Below, piece by piece: positions 9,682 through 24,300 of a DNA stretch of 64,000 nucleotides (position 1 is the stretch's first letter; every line of letters starts with the position of its first letter). The position numbers were made by a program, and so were the translations under genes. The stretch lies in NCBI RefSeq assembly GCF_022605725.1, contig NC_065546.1, positions 32,670,227 through 32,734,226 on the forward strand. The letters are read 5' to 3'. This DNA comes from Anthonomus grandis grandis (lineage: Eukaryota > Arthropoda > Insecta > Coleoptera > Curculionidae). The notes beneath the pieces are model-generated. The model saw only the letters and a program-made list of their open reading frames with translations. It was not told the origin of the DNA and searched no databases.

Positions 9682-12324
9682 GGGTAAACCACCCAATTAT
9701 TGGCACCTTAAGGACTTCTTAGGTTTCACATATCCATTAGTTTTCAGGAAATTGATATTATAGTCAGCTTGTGACTAGTTTATGTTTTTTGGTGATTCTA
9801 CTTTGTTCTCAAATGAAAAAAAAATATAAAAATATTTTTTTTTGAAATTATAATAGCAAAATAATAAAAAGTAAAAAAAAGCGTAGAGCTTAATTGTTGG
9901 CACGCTTTCACAGTCATTGGCACCCGAAATTATCCCAGTTATTGGCACCCCCCAGTTATTGGCACATTGTCCACTACGCACCTCAAATATTAATGGCTAA
10001 AAACTTTATGATATTATTAATATAATGTCGGTTTGTTAAAAAAATAATTGATCTTGATTATAATATGTAATAGCACTAAAAGCAATATCAAAATAATATT
10101 GTTTATAAATAAAACGAGCTAATATTCAAAAGTTTACAAAACGAATAGTTAAACTTAAAAGTAGGATTAATAATATAATGTCTTATAAAAATATTTACAA
10201 AAAGCAGCCTAAGACTTAGAGTTAGACAAACAAGAGGCACAAAGAAATAATTTTTTATATAGACCTTTCTTTTCCAAACATTCTACATGATATGTTCTCG
10301 TACAATTTTCACACCTAAGTCCTGGTTTCGACCTGTTTATATTTTTCACGTAAACAGCAAACTTTATTTTGTAACAAATTCTCAATTGATGAAGTGGATG
10401 CCGTCAAAGGTGTGCAGAGGGAAAGACGCTTTTTTGGCGGAGAACTGAAAATTTTTCTAACATGGCTTTGATGATTATCCTTCCTTGCAGTTAGAGTCTT
10501 GTCTTTTTTGCAGCCTGTCGCTTGACTCTCTCTTCTTTTCTTTGATTCTTCTGCTCTTCCTCTTCCCTCTGAAGCTGTTCTTTTTCCTCAACAATCTTTT
10601 TGAAACCCGACGACGAAATAACATAAGGCATTTTCGTTACTGCTCTTTTGCTCTTCCCCTATTTATTTCATTAAGGTAGTTAAATAATCTTTTTAAGGCT
10701 GCAAAATTCTCGTCTGTCCCAGTTCCATAAATTTTCTATCACCTATTAGCTTTTTGAACAAAGTCAAACTTATATGTTTTTCTGATTGGCCTTCACTAAT
10801 ATTTGCTTCTGGGTCTCCTACACTATCAATAATATGGGTATTTTTTCCTAGGCACTTAGTATAGTCTATTGCATTGGAGTCCCAAGGAAATTATCCATAT
10901 GCTTTAAAGCCGTTTGATAAAGTTGTTGCATCAAGTTTTTCCACTGCCGTGTACAAAATAGGAGCAAAATCTTCCTTTCGTAGTTTCATGAATGGATGAT
11001 TTCTTCTCCAGTGAAAAACCCAATAACGCGAAAGAGTTTTTAAGGGTTTGAAACTGGCAACATCGGCGGGTTGAAGAATTCGAGTGGAGTTGGGATATAG
11101 GGCTATTAGGACCAGCCTAGAGCATAAAGGACTTACTTGGTATGTGACATGTGTTTTGTGTCCATTAACAAATACTATTACTTGAAACACAACTCCAGAT
11201 TTGATAAGGCTGGGATGCAAGACAAATTCAAGGTAAAATAAAAAAGTTTCGGATTTCATCCAGTCGGAACACTGTCCTTCACCGATTATGGAAGTCTTTT
11301 GTTTGGGAAGATAATCATCGGCGATGTTATTGTACCCGATGCTGAGAAGGTGAACATCACAGTGAGATTCTGTTTCACAGCTCCCATATCTACTTCGTAA
11401 ACGTTCTTGGAGCCTTTTAGAGCAACGACTTATCCAAGTTTTGGCAAATAATAAAAGTTTGTTTCATCGCCATTAAAAATTCTGCTAGGATCCTTCATGA
11501 TGTCAAATAGTTCCTGTTTTTTGTGGGCATAACAAATGCCATTATTTTATTCATGATTTTTTTTTAATGTAAATAAAACCCTGTATGAAAATACAGTTAA
11601 ATAATTCTTGGTTTAAAAAATATACAGGGTGTTTAATAATTGAGAGCCTATAATAAAGGGAGTGTTTGATTTTGAGAATAAAAGTTAATAGGAACATATA
11701 TCGTAAGCCTTAAATTTAAAAAATAATGTTTAAAAAATTTTAAAAATGATACCTGGTGAATTTAATAAAATAAAATTTAAAGTTTTAAGACAAAACTCAT
11801 TGCTTGAGATGAGCAAATAAAAAAATAGAATAGGGTGCCAATGATTGGGAGAATATTATTAGCAGCAATAATCCAATAATTGGCATAGGTGCCAACCACT
11901 GGCAATATAACATTTTTCTCTGCCTATCATTGGCACCCTAGAAATTTTAATTTATATTGAAAAATATGTATTTTTTTAAACGAAAAATCATTTAAAAGAT
12001 AGTTAACAATATCACCAACAAGAAAAATAATTATTTGATTAAGAAGTCATAAAGTTTTCACGTTAGTTATGTGGACCAAACCCTTAACAAAATCATAAAT
12101 TCTTATCTGTTTCAGTTTCACGACACGTCAAATTCGATTCGCAATTTTACTTAAACTTAAGGAATATTAATACCGCATTGGCGGTTCACTAGTCTCGGCG
12201 ATGTTGCCAACATTACCTTAATTAATAAGTTGACGATAATATTGTCAGATTCACTTTAATTTATGCAAAAAATTAGACGGGGTGCCAACAATAGGCTGAG
12301 TGCCAACGATTGGGTGTTTTACCC
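9682..12324 (-). mobile_element. pogo-like DNA transposon 3, decayed
   Basis: The left end GGGTAAACCACCCAATTATT matches the right end read inward, GGGTAAAACACCCAATCGTT, with TA at 9680-9681 and 12325-12326. About ten copies of a short TTGGCACC motif are clustered near both ends (9698, 9894, 9916, 9941, 9958 and, inverted or direct, 11833, 11876, 11888, 11929, 12279, 12300). A fragment starting CAGGGTGTTTAATAATTGAG at 11628 looks like a later small insertion. The transposase remnant is on the minus strand. Confidence 0.88.
10891..11540 (-). pseudogene. pogo-like transposase remnant (DDE_1)
   Basis: From about 11500 the minus strand reads RIFNGDETNFYYLPKLG (first acid), then GSKNVYEVDMGAVKQNLTV and SASGTITSPMIIFPNK, with stops in between. 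Downstream come VIVFVNGHKTH, where Asn stands in the position of the second Asp, and RILQPADVASFKPLK around the third. The HTH part is not recognisable. Several stops and the apparent catalytic change mean it is dead. Confidence 0.8.
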
Positions 12325-12358
12325 TAAATGTTTGAGAATTTTTTTCTTAATTTAATCA

Positions 12359-15300
12359 CTAGCTTTCAACGTAAGAAATATACCCTCCTCTTCTATTATC
12401 AAATGAGGCTTCAATATCGTCATTTTTGGCACTGATGACTGTTACGGCAGAAAATCCGTCTGATGTGGGGGTCAATTTCGATTCATGGCCGATTTGGGTT
12501 AAATTTCCATACAATTCAGGATACTAAAAGACAAATATTTTTAAAAAAAAATCCCGCACTAACCTTAGAACATTGAAAAGCCTTTCAATGTTCTAAGGCA
12601 CTAACTAAACTTACATCCAACTGGAATCCTTCTTCATACTCTATCATCATTGGAAACAGTTGGTGATGCAACCTCTTCTCGATGGTCGCCTCCGAAAGGG
12701 TTACATTGTACATTATATGTTTAACAATTATCTGAAAATGATAATATTATATATTTTAGGATAATTTTTAAACGGATTGGCTTACTGAGGCCACCACGGT
12801 GGTGATTTTGGTTCCTCCGGCGGCTCCGGTGACCAGTACCACATCTTTATCTTTTAAAATTATGGTGGGCACCATCGAGGAAACCGGTCTTTTGCCTGGC
12901 ATTATATAATTGTTTGGTGACGGCGGAATATCGAAGTAACTGGTGATGTTTGGCGATGAGAAATCGTCCATTTCGTCGTTGAGTATTATGCCTGTCGAAT
13001 CAGAGGCAAAACCTGCACCAAATCTAACAGAGACAGATATTATCGGATTGGTAAGCTGAAGGGAATTTTTTCTTTATTTTGATGTAAAAAATTTGAAAGT
13101 CTTTTGAATTGAAAGTGATTCCTGAATTATGTGCCAAAATGTACCTTATTGGGTTTTAAAACTCGAAATTTCATGGCTCTTGGTTATTGACAAAAATAGA
13201 GCCCTGAAGATGAATTCAATATAATTCGTTCAATATAATTCAATATAAAACGTTGGCTAGAAACAAATAGTTTTCTTTACTAACTGACCAATACACCCAC
13301 AAAATACCACTTCTAATAGAAAATTTCTGGTCACAAATTCACAAGAATAATTGAAAAAAATGCCTGTAACTCTATAGAAAGTTAGTGAGTAAGAAATGCC
13401 CTTTCTTTGACTATTTTTTTTTAATAGTCCTATTCTTTCATAAAAATATTCTTAGGAATAGGAAAATTTTATTAAGAAAATTTGCAAAAAAATATTACCC
13501 AAATCTTAGAAGATTTATCTTAGACATCTTAGAAGAACCACGTATTTAGACTCAACCCCATTGTCAGAGCCTCCTTAAAAATTATGTAAGAGAAATATAA
13601 ATGATTCAAAAATATCCAGAATGTACCTTAATGGGTTTTAAAACCGAAAATTTGATGGATCTTAAGCCCTTATTGACAAAAATGCATCTAACTCCGAAAG
13701 TTTTAGTGCTATAGTTCACTCAAAGATATAGCGTTGATCTTAATTATCTTCCTAATTATCTGTTGCGTCATTAAAATACCCAAAATTGTTATATTTTTAG
13801 TCAGAGCCGGATTAGAAATTTAATATTCACCTGCATTGCAAAATATTAGGTAGGTACGATTAATGGAAAAAAAATTAAATATGTGTATATATTATATACC
13901 TGAGTTTAGTCCGAATTAAAACTTGTAATGTTAGGTCTGTAAGTACCTAAACCTAGGGTCTAATATAAATAAGAAGAAACTGAGTGTGACAATTTAGTCC
14001 TAATTAGATTTTTAAATTTTAGCTTAGGAATCATTTTGCTTAAAATGGGTTTTAAGTATAAGACCATTAATAAACGCCAAACAATAGTGGAGTCTCAACA
14101 ATTATGGGAATGGGTGATCAATATTTAACGGCTATAAGACAATATAGCGATGAAAATCGACCAATAATTTACCTTGACGAAACTTAGTTCGACACTCTTG
14201 ATACTGCACAAAAAGGATGGAGTGACTTCTCAAAAAAATGTAATACCAACGCACTCTCAAATAAAAGGAAGAGAATAACAATAATACATGCAGGCTCAAA
14301 AAGTAGCTTCAAACTGTATACTGCTTTTACCTAAAAATATAGCAGATTTCTCCCTGCATTACCACCAGGACAATCAAAGGTTTGAATATCGCCTTCTTAA
14401 AACTATTCCAAAAAATAGTGTTACTGTTATGGATAATACTAGTTACCATAGTCGTCAAGTAGCCAAGTTACCCTGTTTTGATAATACTAAATCCGAAAAT
14501 CAAAATTTTATGGTAGATAATCACACATATATTTTGAAGAGACGTACAAAAAACGAGAACTTTTGGAAGCACTAACAGCTTTTAAAATAAATAAAGAGTA
14601 TGTGTGTGATAAACTCACAATGGAAAATGGGCATACAGGATTGCGTCTACCTCCATATTATTGTGTTTTTTATCCCATTGAACTTATATGGCATCAAGTA
14701 AACTCGAATATTCGAAAAAATTATTCTTCTCCAACGTTAAATACATCTGTAGTAGAATTAATAAAAAGTGTAGTAAATAATATTACAACCGAAAAAACGT
14801 CATACAACATCTTTTAAAGGTAGAACATTCTTATGCGTCTATAAACACTAATGTTCAGCGCTTAATAATAAGTTTAGACAGTGATTATGACAGTGAAACA
14901 GAAATAAATTTAGAGGAAGGTAGAATCACTTATTAAACAGTGTTTGAATTTATAAGAAATAGTTGTATTTTGTATTCTATATTACGCTCCTTTTTTTATT
15001 ATTAATTTTATTTTCTTATATACTTTTATAAATAAATATAATTTAACTATCTCGTTTCACTAGTTTTGCCTTACCTTAGAGAAGAAAATTAGTAATATTA
15101 TTCAAATAATAATATATAAATTTGTGTATTTGTTGTACTTATTAATCTTTTTAAATAAAATACTATTCTTCATTTAATTAGTAAGTTTAATTTAGAATCA
15201 TTTTCAAGCCGACCATGTTCCCTTTATCACCTCTTAACAACGTTGGACCTTGCACAATGGAGCTTAATGATTTAATTGATTTATGGTAGTAGCAGTCAAC

Positions 15301-18300
15301 GGTAAATCTTTAAGGGTACTACGATTTTGGTATTATTTGGTTTTGGTAATTATTGAATAAGAAATGCTTTTTCTTCGACTATTTTTTTAAAATAGTCCTA
15401 TTATATATTTCATAAAAATATTCTTAGGAATGGGAAAATTTAGTTAAGAAAAATTTGCAAAAAAATATGACCCAACCAAAAGTGCCCTAAGTACCCAAAT
15501 CTTAGAAAATTATCTTAGACATCTTAGAAGAACCACATATTTAGCCTTAAAACCGTTATCAGGAACTCCTTAATAATTATGTAGGAATGTAAATATTTTA
15601 CGTCAATAGGAAAAAACCTTGCTGAAAATCAGTTCTGAATTAATTAAGAAGTATGGGGAGAATTTGTTGATTCCGTTAAAATATATTATCAATCTAATGT
15701 TCAGTGCTGGAGTTTTTCCAGATATTTTGACAAACACAATAATTATACCAATATACAAGCAAGATAACAAAAAATCCACTAATTACAACTTTAATTAAAT
15801 TTAAAAAAAAATAATTAAAACACTGACAATACTTACAAGTATAACTTATGAAATAAAAATATTTTAAATTTAAGTTGATTCAGTACTTGGAAAAAAATTA
15901 CTTACTCAACACAAACCAGTTTGGCTTCAGACAAAACTCCAGCACTGAAAACGATCTCTGCCGAATTACAGAAAACATTAAAAGATTTAGACAGGGGCAG
16001 AAAGGTGATAGGAATTTTTCTTTATTTGACACTGTGGCCCACCAAATTCTGCTAGAACGTCTTGAACCCATAGGAGGTAGAGATGTGCCTAACAACTTTA
16101 TCAAGTCATATACTTAAGCAATAGAAAATAAAGCACCATAATATGAGGAGTAGAAAATGAGGAACTAGAGGTGGAGTTAGGGGTGCCACATGGAACAGTG
16201 TTGACAACATTGCTGTTCATTATGTTCATCAATGGACTAATGACTCAGATGGGAAGGGAGGATTCTGTTCCTTGTTTTGCCGATGACACAGGCATTATTA
16301 TTAATGGAGAGAATTGCAAATTAATAAAGCAAAAGTCTGAATTGGCTTTACAAGGAATAAAACAAATTTAGATGATAATGGTAGTCTGCTTTCATTGGAC
16401 ACAGAAAAAACTAAAATTATCGCCTTTTCACTCTCTGCACGCCCACTACCGGAATTTCAGACACTAAAAATGTATGATTCTCAGTCCGACAGAAGATTAC
16501 ATTGCTACTATCCAAACCATGTAGAAAGAAAATTAAATCTGAAGTACTTGGGAATCATACTAGAGGAAAACTTTAACTGGAAAGAACATTTAAAATATGT
16601 TACGCAAAAGATCAGAAAACTAGCCTTTAAGTTTTATGAATTAAGGATTATGTTACCGTCGATAACCCTTAGTACGATTTACTGTGCACTTGTTGAGTCT
16701 GTGATTTCTTATGGGATCGTAGTTTGGGATAATGCAGGACCTATACAGTAATTTCCAAATTACAAGCTGTACAAAAGTGGATAATTAAAATAATGTTAAA
16801 AGCAAAAGGTATTACTTCTGCACTACTGTTTTGAAAAAGTAGTTTATTAAATATTAACCAAATATACATAAATGCGGTAGTTCGAATTTTTTTCGAACTT
16901 TTTTTCGATTCAATCGAAAATTTGTTTCGAATTTTTTGCTGAAATCCAATTACCAGAAGGAAAAGTTGAGCCATTTCAAATAAACAAGAAATGCCGCACA
17001 AAGAAAGGAAGCTCTGCAAAATCCCGAATCCCTCTTTGTCAGAATCATATTTATTTTATGGGGCAAAAAATATTTAATGATCTCCCAAATAATATTAAGA
17101 CCAATAAATACTTTAAAGTAAAAAAAAATAATAAATAGATAATTAATAATTATACAATATCTTATTTAATATGATTAATATAAGATATATTTTCTAGAAA
17201 GAGATATATTTTATTTATTGTTTTGTTTTTGAGGGCTATTTTTATTTTTGTTTGATTTAGCACTAAAAACGATTTACTTAAAAGATTATTACTAATAACT
17301 AACCTCAATTGATTAATACATTAACTTTAATGTTTAAAGCTGCACACACAGTATTTTAATACCATTGTGCATCGAGTGGTTAGCAGAGTATTGATATTAA
17401 AATGAATATTGAACAAATTACTGATTGAGTATTTAGATAATATATGTAAAACAGTACAATTAAGTTGGAGTTTTGGGACTTGGTGCTCTAATTTGTGATT
17501 GGAATCTAAGAAGTTATTTATTTGTTTATTTCTGAATATGTTTAATTAATTTATGGGGATATGTTACTATGATTGTAATATATTTATTGCTAATAAATTT
17601 ATTATTATATATTCATTGGTTTCTAAGTTAAGCCCAATTGCCTCTAAATAGGTTTTAAAACTGGGAATTTCGTGTCTGTTGGCCCTTGACTCATATATGA
17701 AATTATTGAATAAGAAATGCTCTTTATTTCCATAATAAAAATCTTTTAATAATATCATATCCCAAATATTTCATGAAATTATTCACCAGGAAATCTGATA
17801 AAAACGAATAAAAAATTACTGCCCAAGTCTATTTACTCTACTGAGAGAGTGCAAAAACCAAAAATGCTAACAAAAAGTCCGAGGGATTTTTTTTTAGGGG
17901 ATGATTGGGGATGGTCTTGGATTGGCGCTACCCCTTTGCACTTACAACTTTGACTCCATGAGATAAATTGTTCAGAAAAATCAGAGCTACCTTTTCTTCC
18001 ACAGAGCCGAATTCATCCGAGTTGATTTAGAGGGTGTAAAAAGGGGTGAAGTTTTGAAAAATTGGTTTTAAATTAATAACTTTCTTCGTTCGATCAACCC
18101 GAGCACGGAAAAAATAATACCCATAAATTCTTTCTTTAATCATCGAAAACCTTTTTACATTTCGATGATTCAGCTTATTATTACTATTGACCGGCGGCGG
18201 CTCGACAGAAATTTCTTATCACCAGATATTATTTTTTTACAATATCGACTATGCAAAAAATTTTTTTGACACCCCCAAAAAAAACTGTCAAAAAATCCAA

Positions 18301-21300
18301 AAAAATTTCATTTTGAAATAATTCGAAAACTATACATCAAAGAAAAAAGTGTTGGATGTACAGAAGCTGGAGAAAAATTTTACCTTCAATTTGATATTAA
18401 AAGCAACCCTCAACTCCGTACGTAAACCACCCTTATGGGGGGTGAAAATTTTGAAAACCTTTTTCGGAGAAACTATCGACTGTACGATGTTGCTTCTACG
18501 CAACAAATTGAAGCAAAATGTCTAAGCTATCATTTCTTCCACAGCAAAGAGGTGATAAATTGCATTTTAAGGGCTGTAAAATTAAGGAGCGCATATTAGA
18601 AACCAGTTTCTTCGAGTTATCTCTTCGGGTAAGAATTTTTAAACTTTGTCTTAAATAGGAAAGTTATAGAACGCAAAGAGATGCTTCGATTGATTACGAA
18701 ATAATTCCTTTGTCTCAATTCCTACACCCCTCAATAAGAGGGATGAAATATTCGAAACTGTCTTGTTTCTCAAATAATTTTTAAAACCAGGCTTTATGCG
18801 AGAACATTCTGAATGTTCTTGATGGAAGACTCGACTATCAAAATATTTCGGGGTGAAAACAACACCTGACATATTATCCCCCTTCAACTTTTACACAAAA
18901 TTAATTTTATTTTGTTTTCAACTGACGAGAAATTTGGAAACTCATTACTTTCATAATTTAGGATTGTTACTTATACTTTTGGCTACTTTTGCATGATCAA
19001 CTAAGCGGGTAACGTGTATTTTAAACGGTGAACATAAGGTTGTATCTGTTTTCGATGGTCTTGTAAATAACGTTTAGGCAATTCGATGTGAAAGTACATC
19101 ACAAAGGTGTTAAGCTAAAAAGAACGCATCCAAGGATTATAATATCGACCCTCTTCCAACACACACGCATCCCCCTGATGCGGGTAAAGTGTAAAGTAAA
19201 AGAAAGTTTAGTTATTTGATAGCTCGGGAACAATGTATTTATTCAAGGCAGTATAATGTAATACTTGGACATCTGCACACCTTCAAACTAAGGGTAAGGC
19301 TTATAAGTATTATTATTCTTATGAAAAATTCTTACCCGAAGAGATAACTCGAAAAAACTGGTTTCTAATATGCGCCTCTTAATTTCACAGCTCTTAAAAT
19401 GCAATTTATCACCTCTTTGCTGTGGAAGAAATAATAGCTTAGACTTTTTGCTTCAATTTGTTGCGTAAAAGCGACATCGTACAGTCGATAGTTTTCTCCA
19501 AAAAAGGTTTTCAAAATTTTCATCCCCCATGAGGGTGGTTTACATACGGAGCTGAGGGTTGCTTTTAATGTGAAATTTAAGGTAACATTTTTCTGCACCT
19601 TCTGTACATCCAACACTTTTTTCTTTGATGTATAGTTTTCGAGTTATTTCAAAATGAAAATTTTTTGGATTTTTTGATGATTTTTTTGGGGGGTGTCAAA
19701 TTTTTTTTGCATAGTCGATATATATATCAATGTACGCGTCAATTTAAAACCAATTTTTCAAAACTTCACCTTCTTTTTACACCCTCTAAATCAACTCGGA
19801 TGAATTTGGCTCTGTGGAAGAAAAGGTAGCTCTGATTTTTCTTAGCAATTTATCTCATGGAGTCAAAGTTGCAAGTGCAAACGGGTAGCGCCAATCCAAG
19901 ACCATCCCCAATTATCCCCTAAAAACTCTCAACCACTCTCGCACTTTCTCAACCCATACAACTTACTGTCAAAATTTCATCCTTTATCTAATTTTTGCAT
20001 TCATTCTCATACAGCACGACTGTACTATTGGTGCAAAAAATCCTTCAAATAATAACTTACACTTGATTAATAGTACTAGTAACGGCCACGGCATCTCCAT
20101 TAGGAGCCAATACAGAAATATGGGCAGTACCATGATCGTCAAACCCACTGGTCTCTGCGAAATAGTACGAAGCATTTTGCTGGGTGCTGTCATCTTTGAT
20201 CAAACGCCTTATTTCTTGAGCGAACTCTTTTGACGTTAAATTATGTATTAACTACAAACAAATGATAATAATTTAATTACATTAAATACCTCACTCTAGT
20301 ACCTCACTGATATCCACAAAATGTTCATCACCAAGCCGAGTTCGTAGGCCATAAGCGAATTTAAAACTCTCCACGATTCTCTGAAATGTCCCAGAGTTGT
20401 ACAGATTAGTGAGATCTAGGAACCCATCCAGGATGTTTAATATGAAGGCTAGTACAGGCCCGGACGATGGTAATGGTGAAGTGTAAAGCACTTGGTTCCC
20501 TGATAAATCCGCCTTAATTGGCTCCTGCCACTCAGGTCTAAAATTAACATTTCAACTAGCTATAAACTTATATAAACCCAAGGCCACTAACTCATAATTA
20601 ATCAAATCTTCAGCAGTAATAATCCCACCCTTATCCTGGATATCTTTGACAAATTTATTTATTAAGGAACCATTTTTATTATACAGGGCGTCCACTCCAT
20701 CATTGGCGATTATTTCAAGTGTTTTGGCTAGTCTTGGCCTTTTAATGAATTGCCCTTCCAGATAAGTACTGCCCGTATTTGGATCAATAAAAATTTCACT
20801 ATAAATTCAACTATTTTAGTCTAATTTTTGCGTTTTGGTAATTTATGCTCATCTAACCTTAAAACTGGATCTGCATGTAACAGACTTAACCTTCCCAAGA
20901 AGGTTTTGGCCAGAAAAGCTGTTACATAGATGCCATTGTTGCATAGGTCTATAGTTGGTTGCACCAAGTCCTTCCAAGGTAGATAACCATACTCTTGGTG
21001 CAGGTACCAGTAGCCTTTAAGTTCACCAGGTACTGCTACCGATAAACCACCTGAAAAATCAGTTAAATGGGTAAAACTAGGTCTCTCTCAGAAAATGGTT
21101 AAGCTATAAAAATTCTTCATATGAAAATGTAAACTAGGGATTGCTTTATGTTAGAGTAAAAACCTCATAAAAATATCTCAAATAGTTTTTGAATTATAAA
21201 GGGGGAAAGGTTACATTTTTGTAGAAATATTTGTAAACGAATGCTATATTTTTGCATGTAGAAAGAGATTTATTTGCACATTTTATCCTTAGAAAATCTG

Positions 21301-24300
21301 CTACACTTCCTTAAAAGAAAATTCGATTTAAAAATGCAGGAATTCATGAAGTAGTTTTTGAGTGGCACCTATAAAAGTGCCCGGATATGTAGTGTCTTAA
21401 ATGGTATATGTCCATCTCTGGTAAACTTAACCCTAACTCAGAAGATTCTTGGCATACAAAAATTGTTCATATATAAAATTGTTCCTTAGAAATTGCCTTA
21501 TATTTGAGTGGAAACGTTAAAAAATTCCTAGAATAATTTGTGAGTTTTCCCAAAACATTTTCTCTTTTTTTTATTGATGAGGAACAGATAAATTAAAACT
21601 GCTACAGATTATCTAATTTTGCATGTTAAAAGGTGTCTTATATATAGAATTCATCCTGACGAATCCCTCTACACTCCCTTAAAAGAATGATAAAAACGTA
21701 TCTAGTAGTTTTTGAATACCATGCAACCGGATTTACCTTTTTGTGATAGACTCGCATTGCCAGCAAACATTGTCTCGTTTGAAGCGGCAGGGGCAGTTTC
21801 TCTGGCATTCAAAGATTTTACGATTCCAGTTGATTTTTCGTAAATAGTCAACAAAAAGCCGCCTCCCAGCCCCATGCTTTGAGGCATAGAAACCCCTTCG
21901 CAGAAGAGCGCTGCTATCGCCGCGTCCGCTGCTGATCCTCCTTTTTCTAAAATCGACCTACAAAAAATTGTATCAAAAAAGGGTTTTTTCTTAAAGAGTC
22001 GAGGCAGAGAATTATTTAAAACTACATAATATTCAGTTTTTAAAAGGATCTATTAAAGTCAAGAAATTCTATTTATTTGCATATCCTCGTACAGGAAAAA
22101 AAGCTTATGGCGTTGGTCTCTATTAATACAGTTTAACGTCCTTGTGTGAAATGGAAGTGTCGCAGGTTTTTCTTGAACAAATAAATTACAATATACAATA
22201 AATACATACTGCTACTTACTATGTTTATTTTAAAATCGGATCCGCAGAATTCTAACTCTATTTTCACTTAAAAGCAGGTAGAAAAATATAAAAATGTAGG
22301 CTACATCATTATTTTTTTAAATCAAAACGCCTTAGAGGTAGGTACATTAAAGATTTATGGGAGAAGGCATTTATTATTAATTTATCCAAAGTTTATTTAG
22401 AACCATTTGATTAGTTAAAGGGCCACAACTGTAATCGATAATTTAAAAACACCTCATCTGTCTTACAGAATACAGATTATAAGATATTATTTCAAAGCAC
22501 CAATTTCGGTGCGTAATTAGAGGACTTCTAAAATTGTAATGATTATAGATATGGCAGGATAACTAATGTAATCTTTTGTATTAAATGCGATTTTAATAAG
22601 TGCTCAAAAAGCAGATATTACAATACAATTCATTTTATGAATTCTTTCATCTGTAACCGTAACTTTTCTGAGAATAATTACTGATGTCAGACAAAATTTT
22701 AGGTACCGTCACTCTGCCAAATCTATGTGCAAACTTTTATCTTTATATGTTAAAAATACTTTTCTGTCCTCCAAATTAGTATTAGCATCTTTAGGTATTA
22801 GCAATAGTGGGATAATCAGCGATACACCCTTGATCGAAGGTAGGTCTTCGGTTACGCCTCAACTAGACCAATCTATAGACAGCCTTGCTATTGGATCTTC
22901 TTTTTTAATAGAAACTCCCACCATAATCAAGTTGCCCTAGCATTTCTTAATGTTCAATCTGTGCGTTCAAAAGTTAGCGAATTGGAACTATTTTTAGAAT
23001 CGGTTAACTTTCCTAGTGTGTTAATTCTTGTTGAACACTGGTTGAGGTCTGACGAGCCTATTGATATCCCTGGTTATGTACTAATTTCCAAATTTTCACG
23101 CAAGCAATATACACATGGTGGTACTCTTATTATGTTAGAGAAAGCTTTTTTAACTAAATTTGTGTTTATTACTATTGACAGATTTGATCATCTATTGATT
23201 GAAAAGGTGTGCGAGTTTTCTATTGTATTTAGCAGTAAGTTAAATTTTGTATATTTTAGGATTGTATCGATCTTCATCTGGTAATTTAGATTTGTTTTTA
23301 GAAAAGTTGGAGATCGTCTTAAGTGAAATTTCGGTTAATGCGATGTTGATTCTGACTGGCGATCTTAATGTAAATTTTTTAGACAAATCTAATGGATCAA
23401 ATCTAATGCTTTTTAATCTGTTAAACCTATTTAATTTTAAGATGCACGTGGATCAGCCAACCCGGATTTCAGCATTTTCTTCCTCACTGATAGATTACTT
23501 CTGTACCAATTTTAACCAACACGAAAATCAGTGTACAACAATCAATGCCGGTTTGTCTGACCATGAGGCAATAGTGGGATTAATAAAACTTAATAGTGCA
23601 GCTAATGAGAATAAGTTTGGACGCGATAGACTTTATACTAGAGCTAATTTCCGCAAATTCTATTTGCTTTGCAATATGTCAAGTTGGAATAATGTATTGA
23701 CTACTGTTAACCCACTGCATAGCTTTCATCAAATGGTATTAAACAATTTTAACACTGCTTTTCCTGTTGTCAATATTAAAAAGCGAAATAGAAAACCTTG
23801 GTATATTAAGGGTTTACGAGTATCTGGGAAAAATATGCACTCCCTTTTTTATATTAGGAAATATGCTATGAACAATGCAACATTTTTAAATTATTATAAC
23901 AGATACCGCAAGATTTACAGAAACTCAATCAAAATGGCTAAGTGGACCTACTTTCAAAGGAGGATAAATAATTCCTCCAACAGAGCAAAAGAGTCTTGGA
24001 AGATTTTAAATAAGCTAAGGGGCAAAAATAATGTCTTGGTTATTCTAAGTACCTTACATTCCAATGTCCTCAATTCCTTCTACTGTGATATTGCTAGTAA
24101 CCTTGCAGCCAATCTCTCACAAAAAATAGATCCCAGGAGCTATCTCAGCAATGTGGTAGTAGCCGAATCTTTCTTTGCCCCAAGTGTAGAAGAGCTTAAA
24201 CAGTTAATGGTTAATATTAAGAATAAGAGTTCATCAGGTTGGGATGGGCTTTCTTTTAAAATATTTTCTGCTTTACCTCTTGTTGCTTTGCAAGTCTTGG

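Noticed and set aside
12564..12597. The 34 bp palindrome as a microRNA hairpin or transcription terminator
   Set aside because: It has no loop, is too short for a pre-miRNA and has exact 8 bp direct repeats outside, which fit an insertion better.
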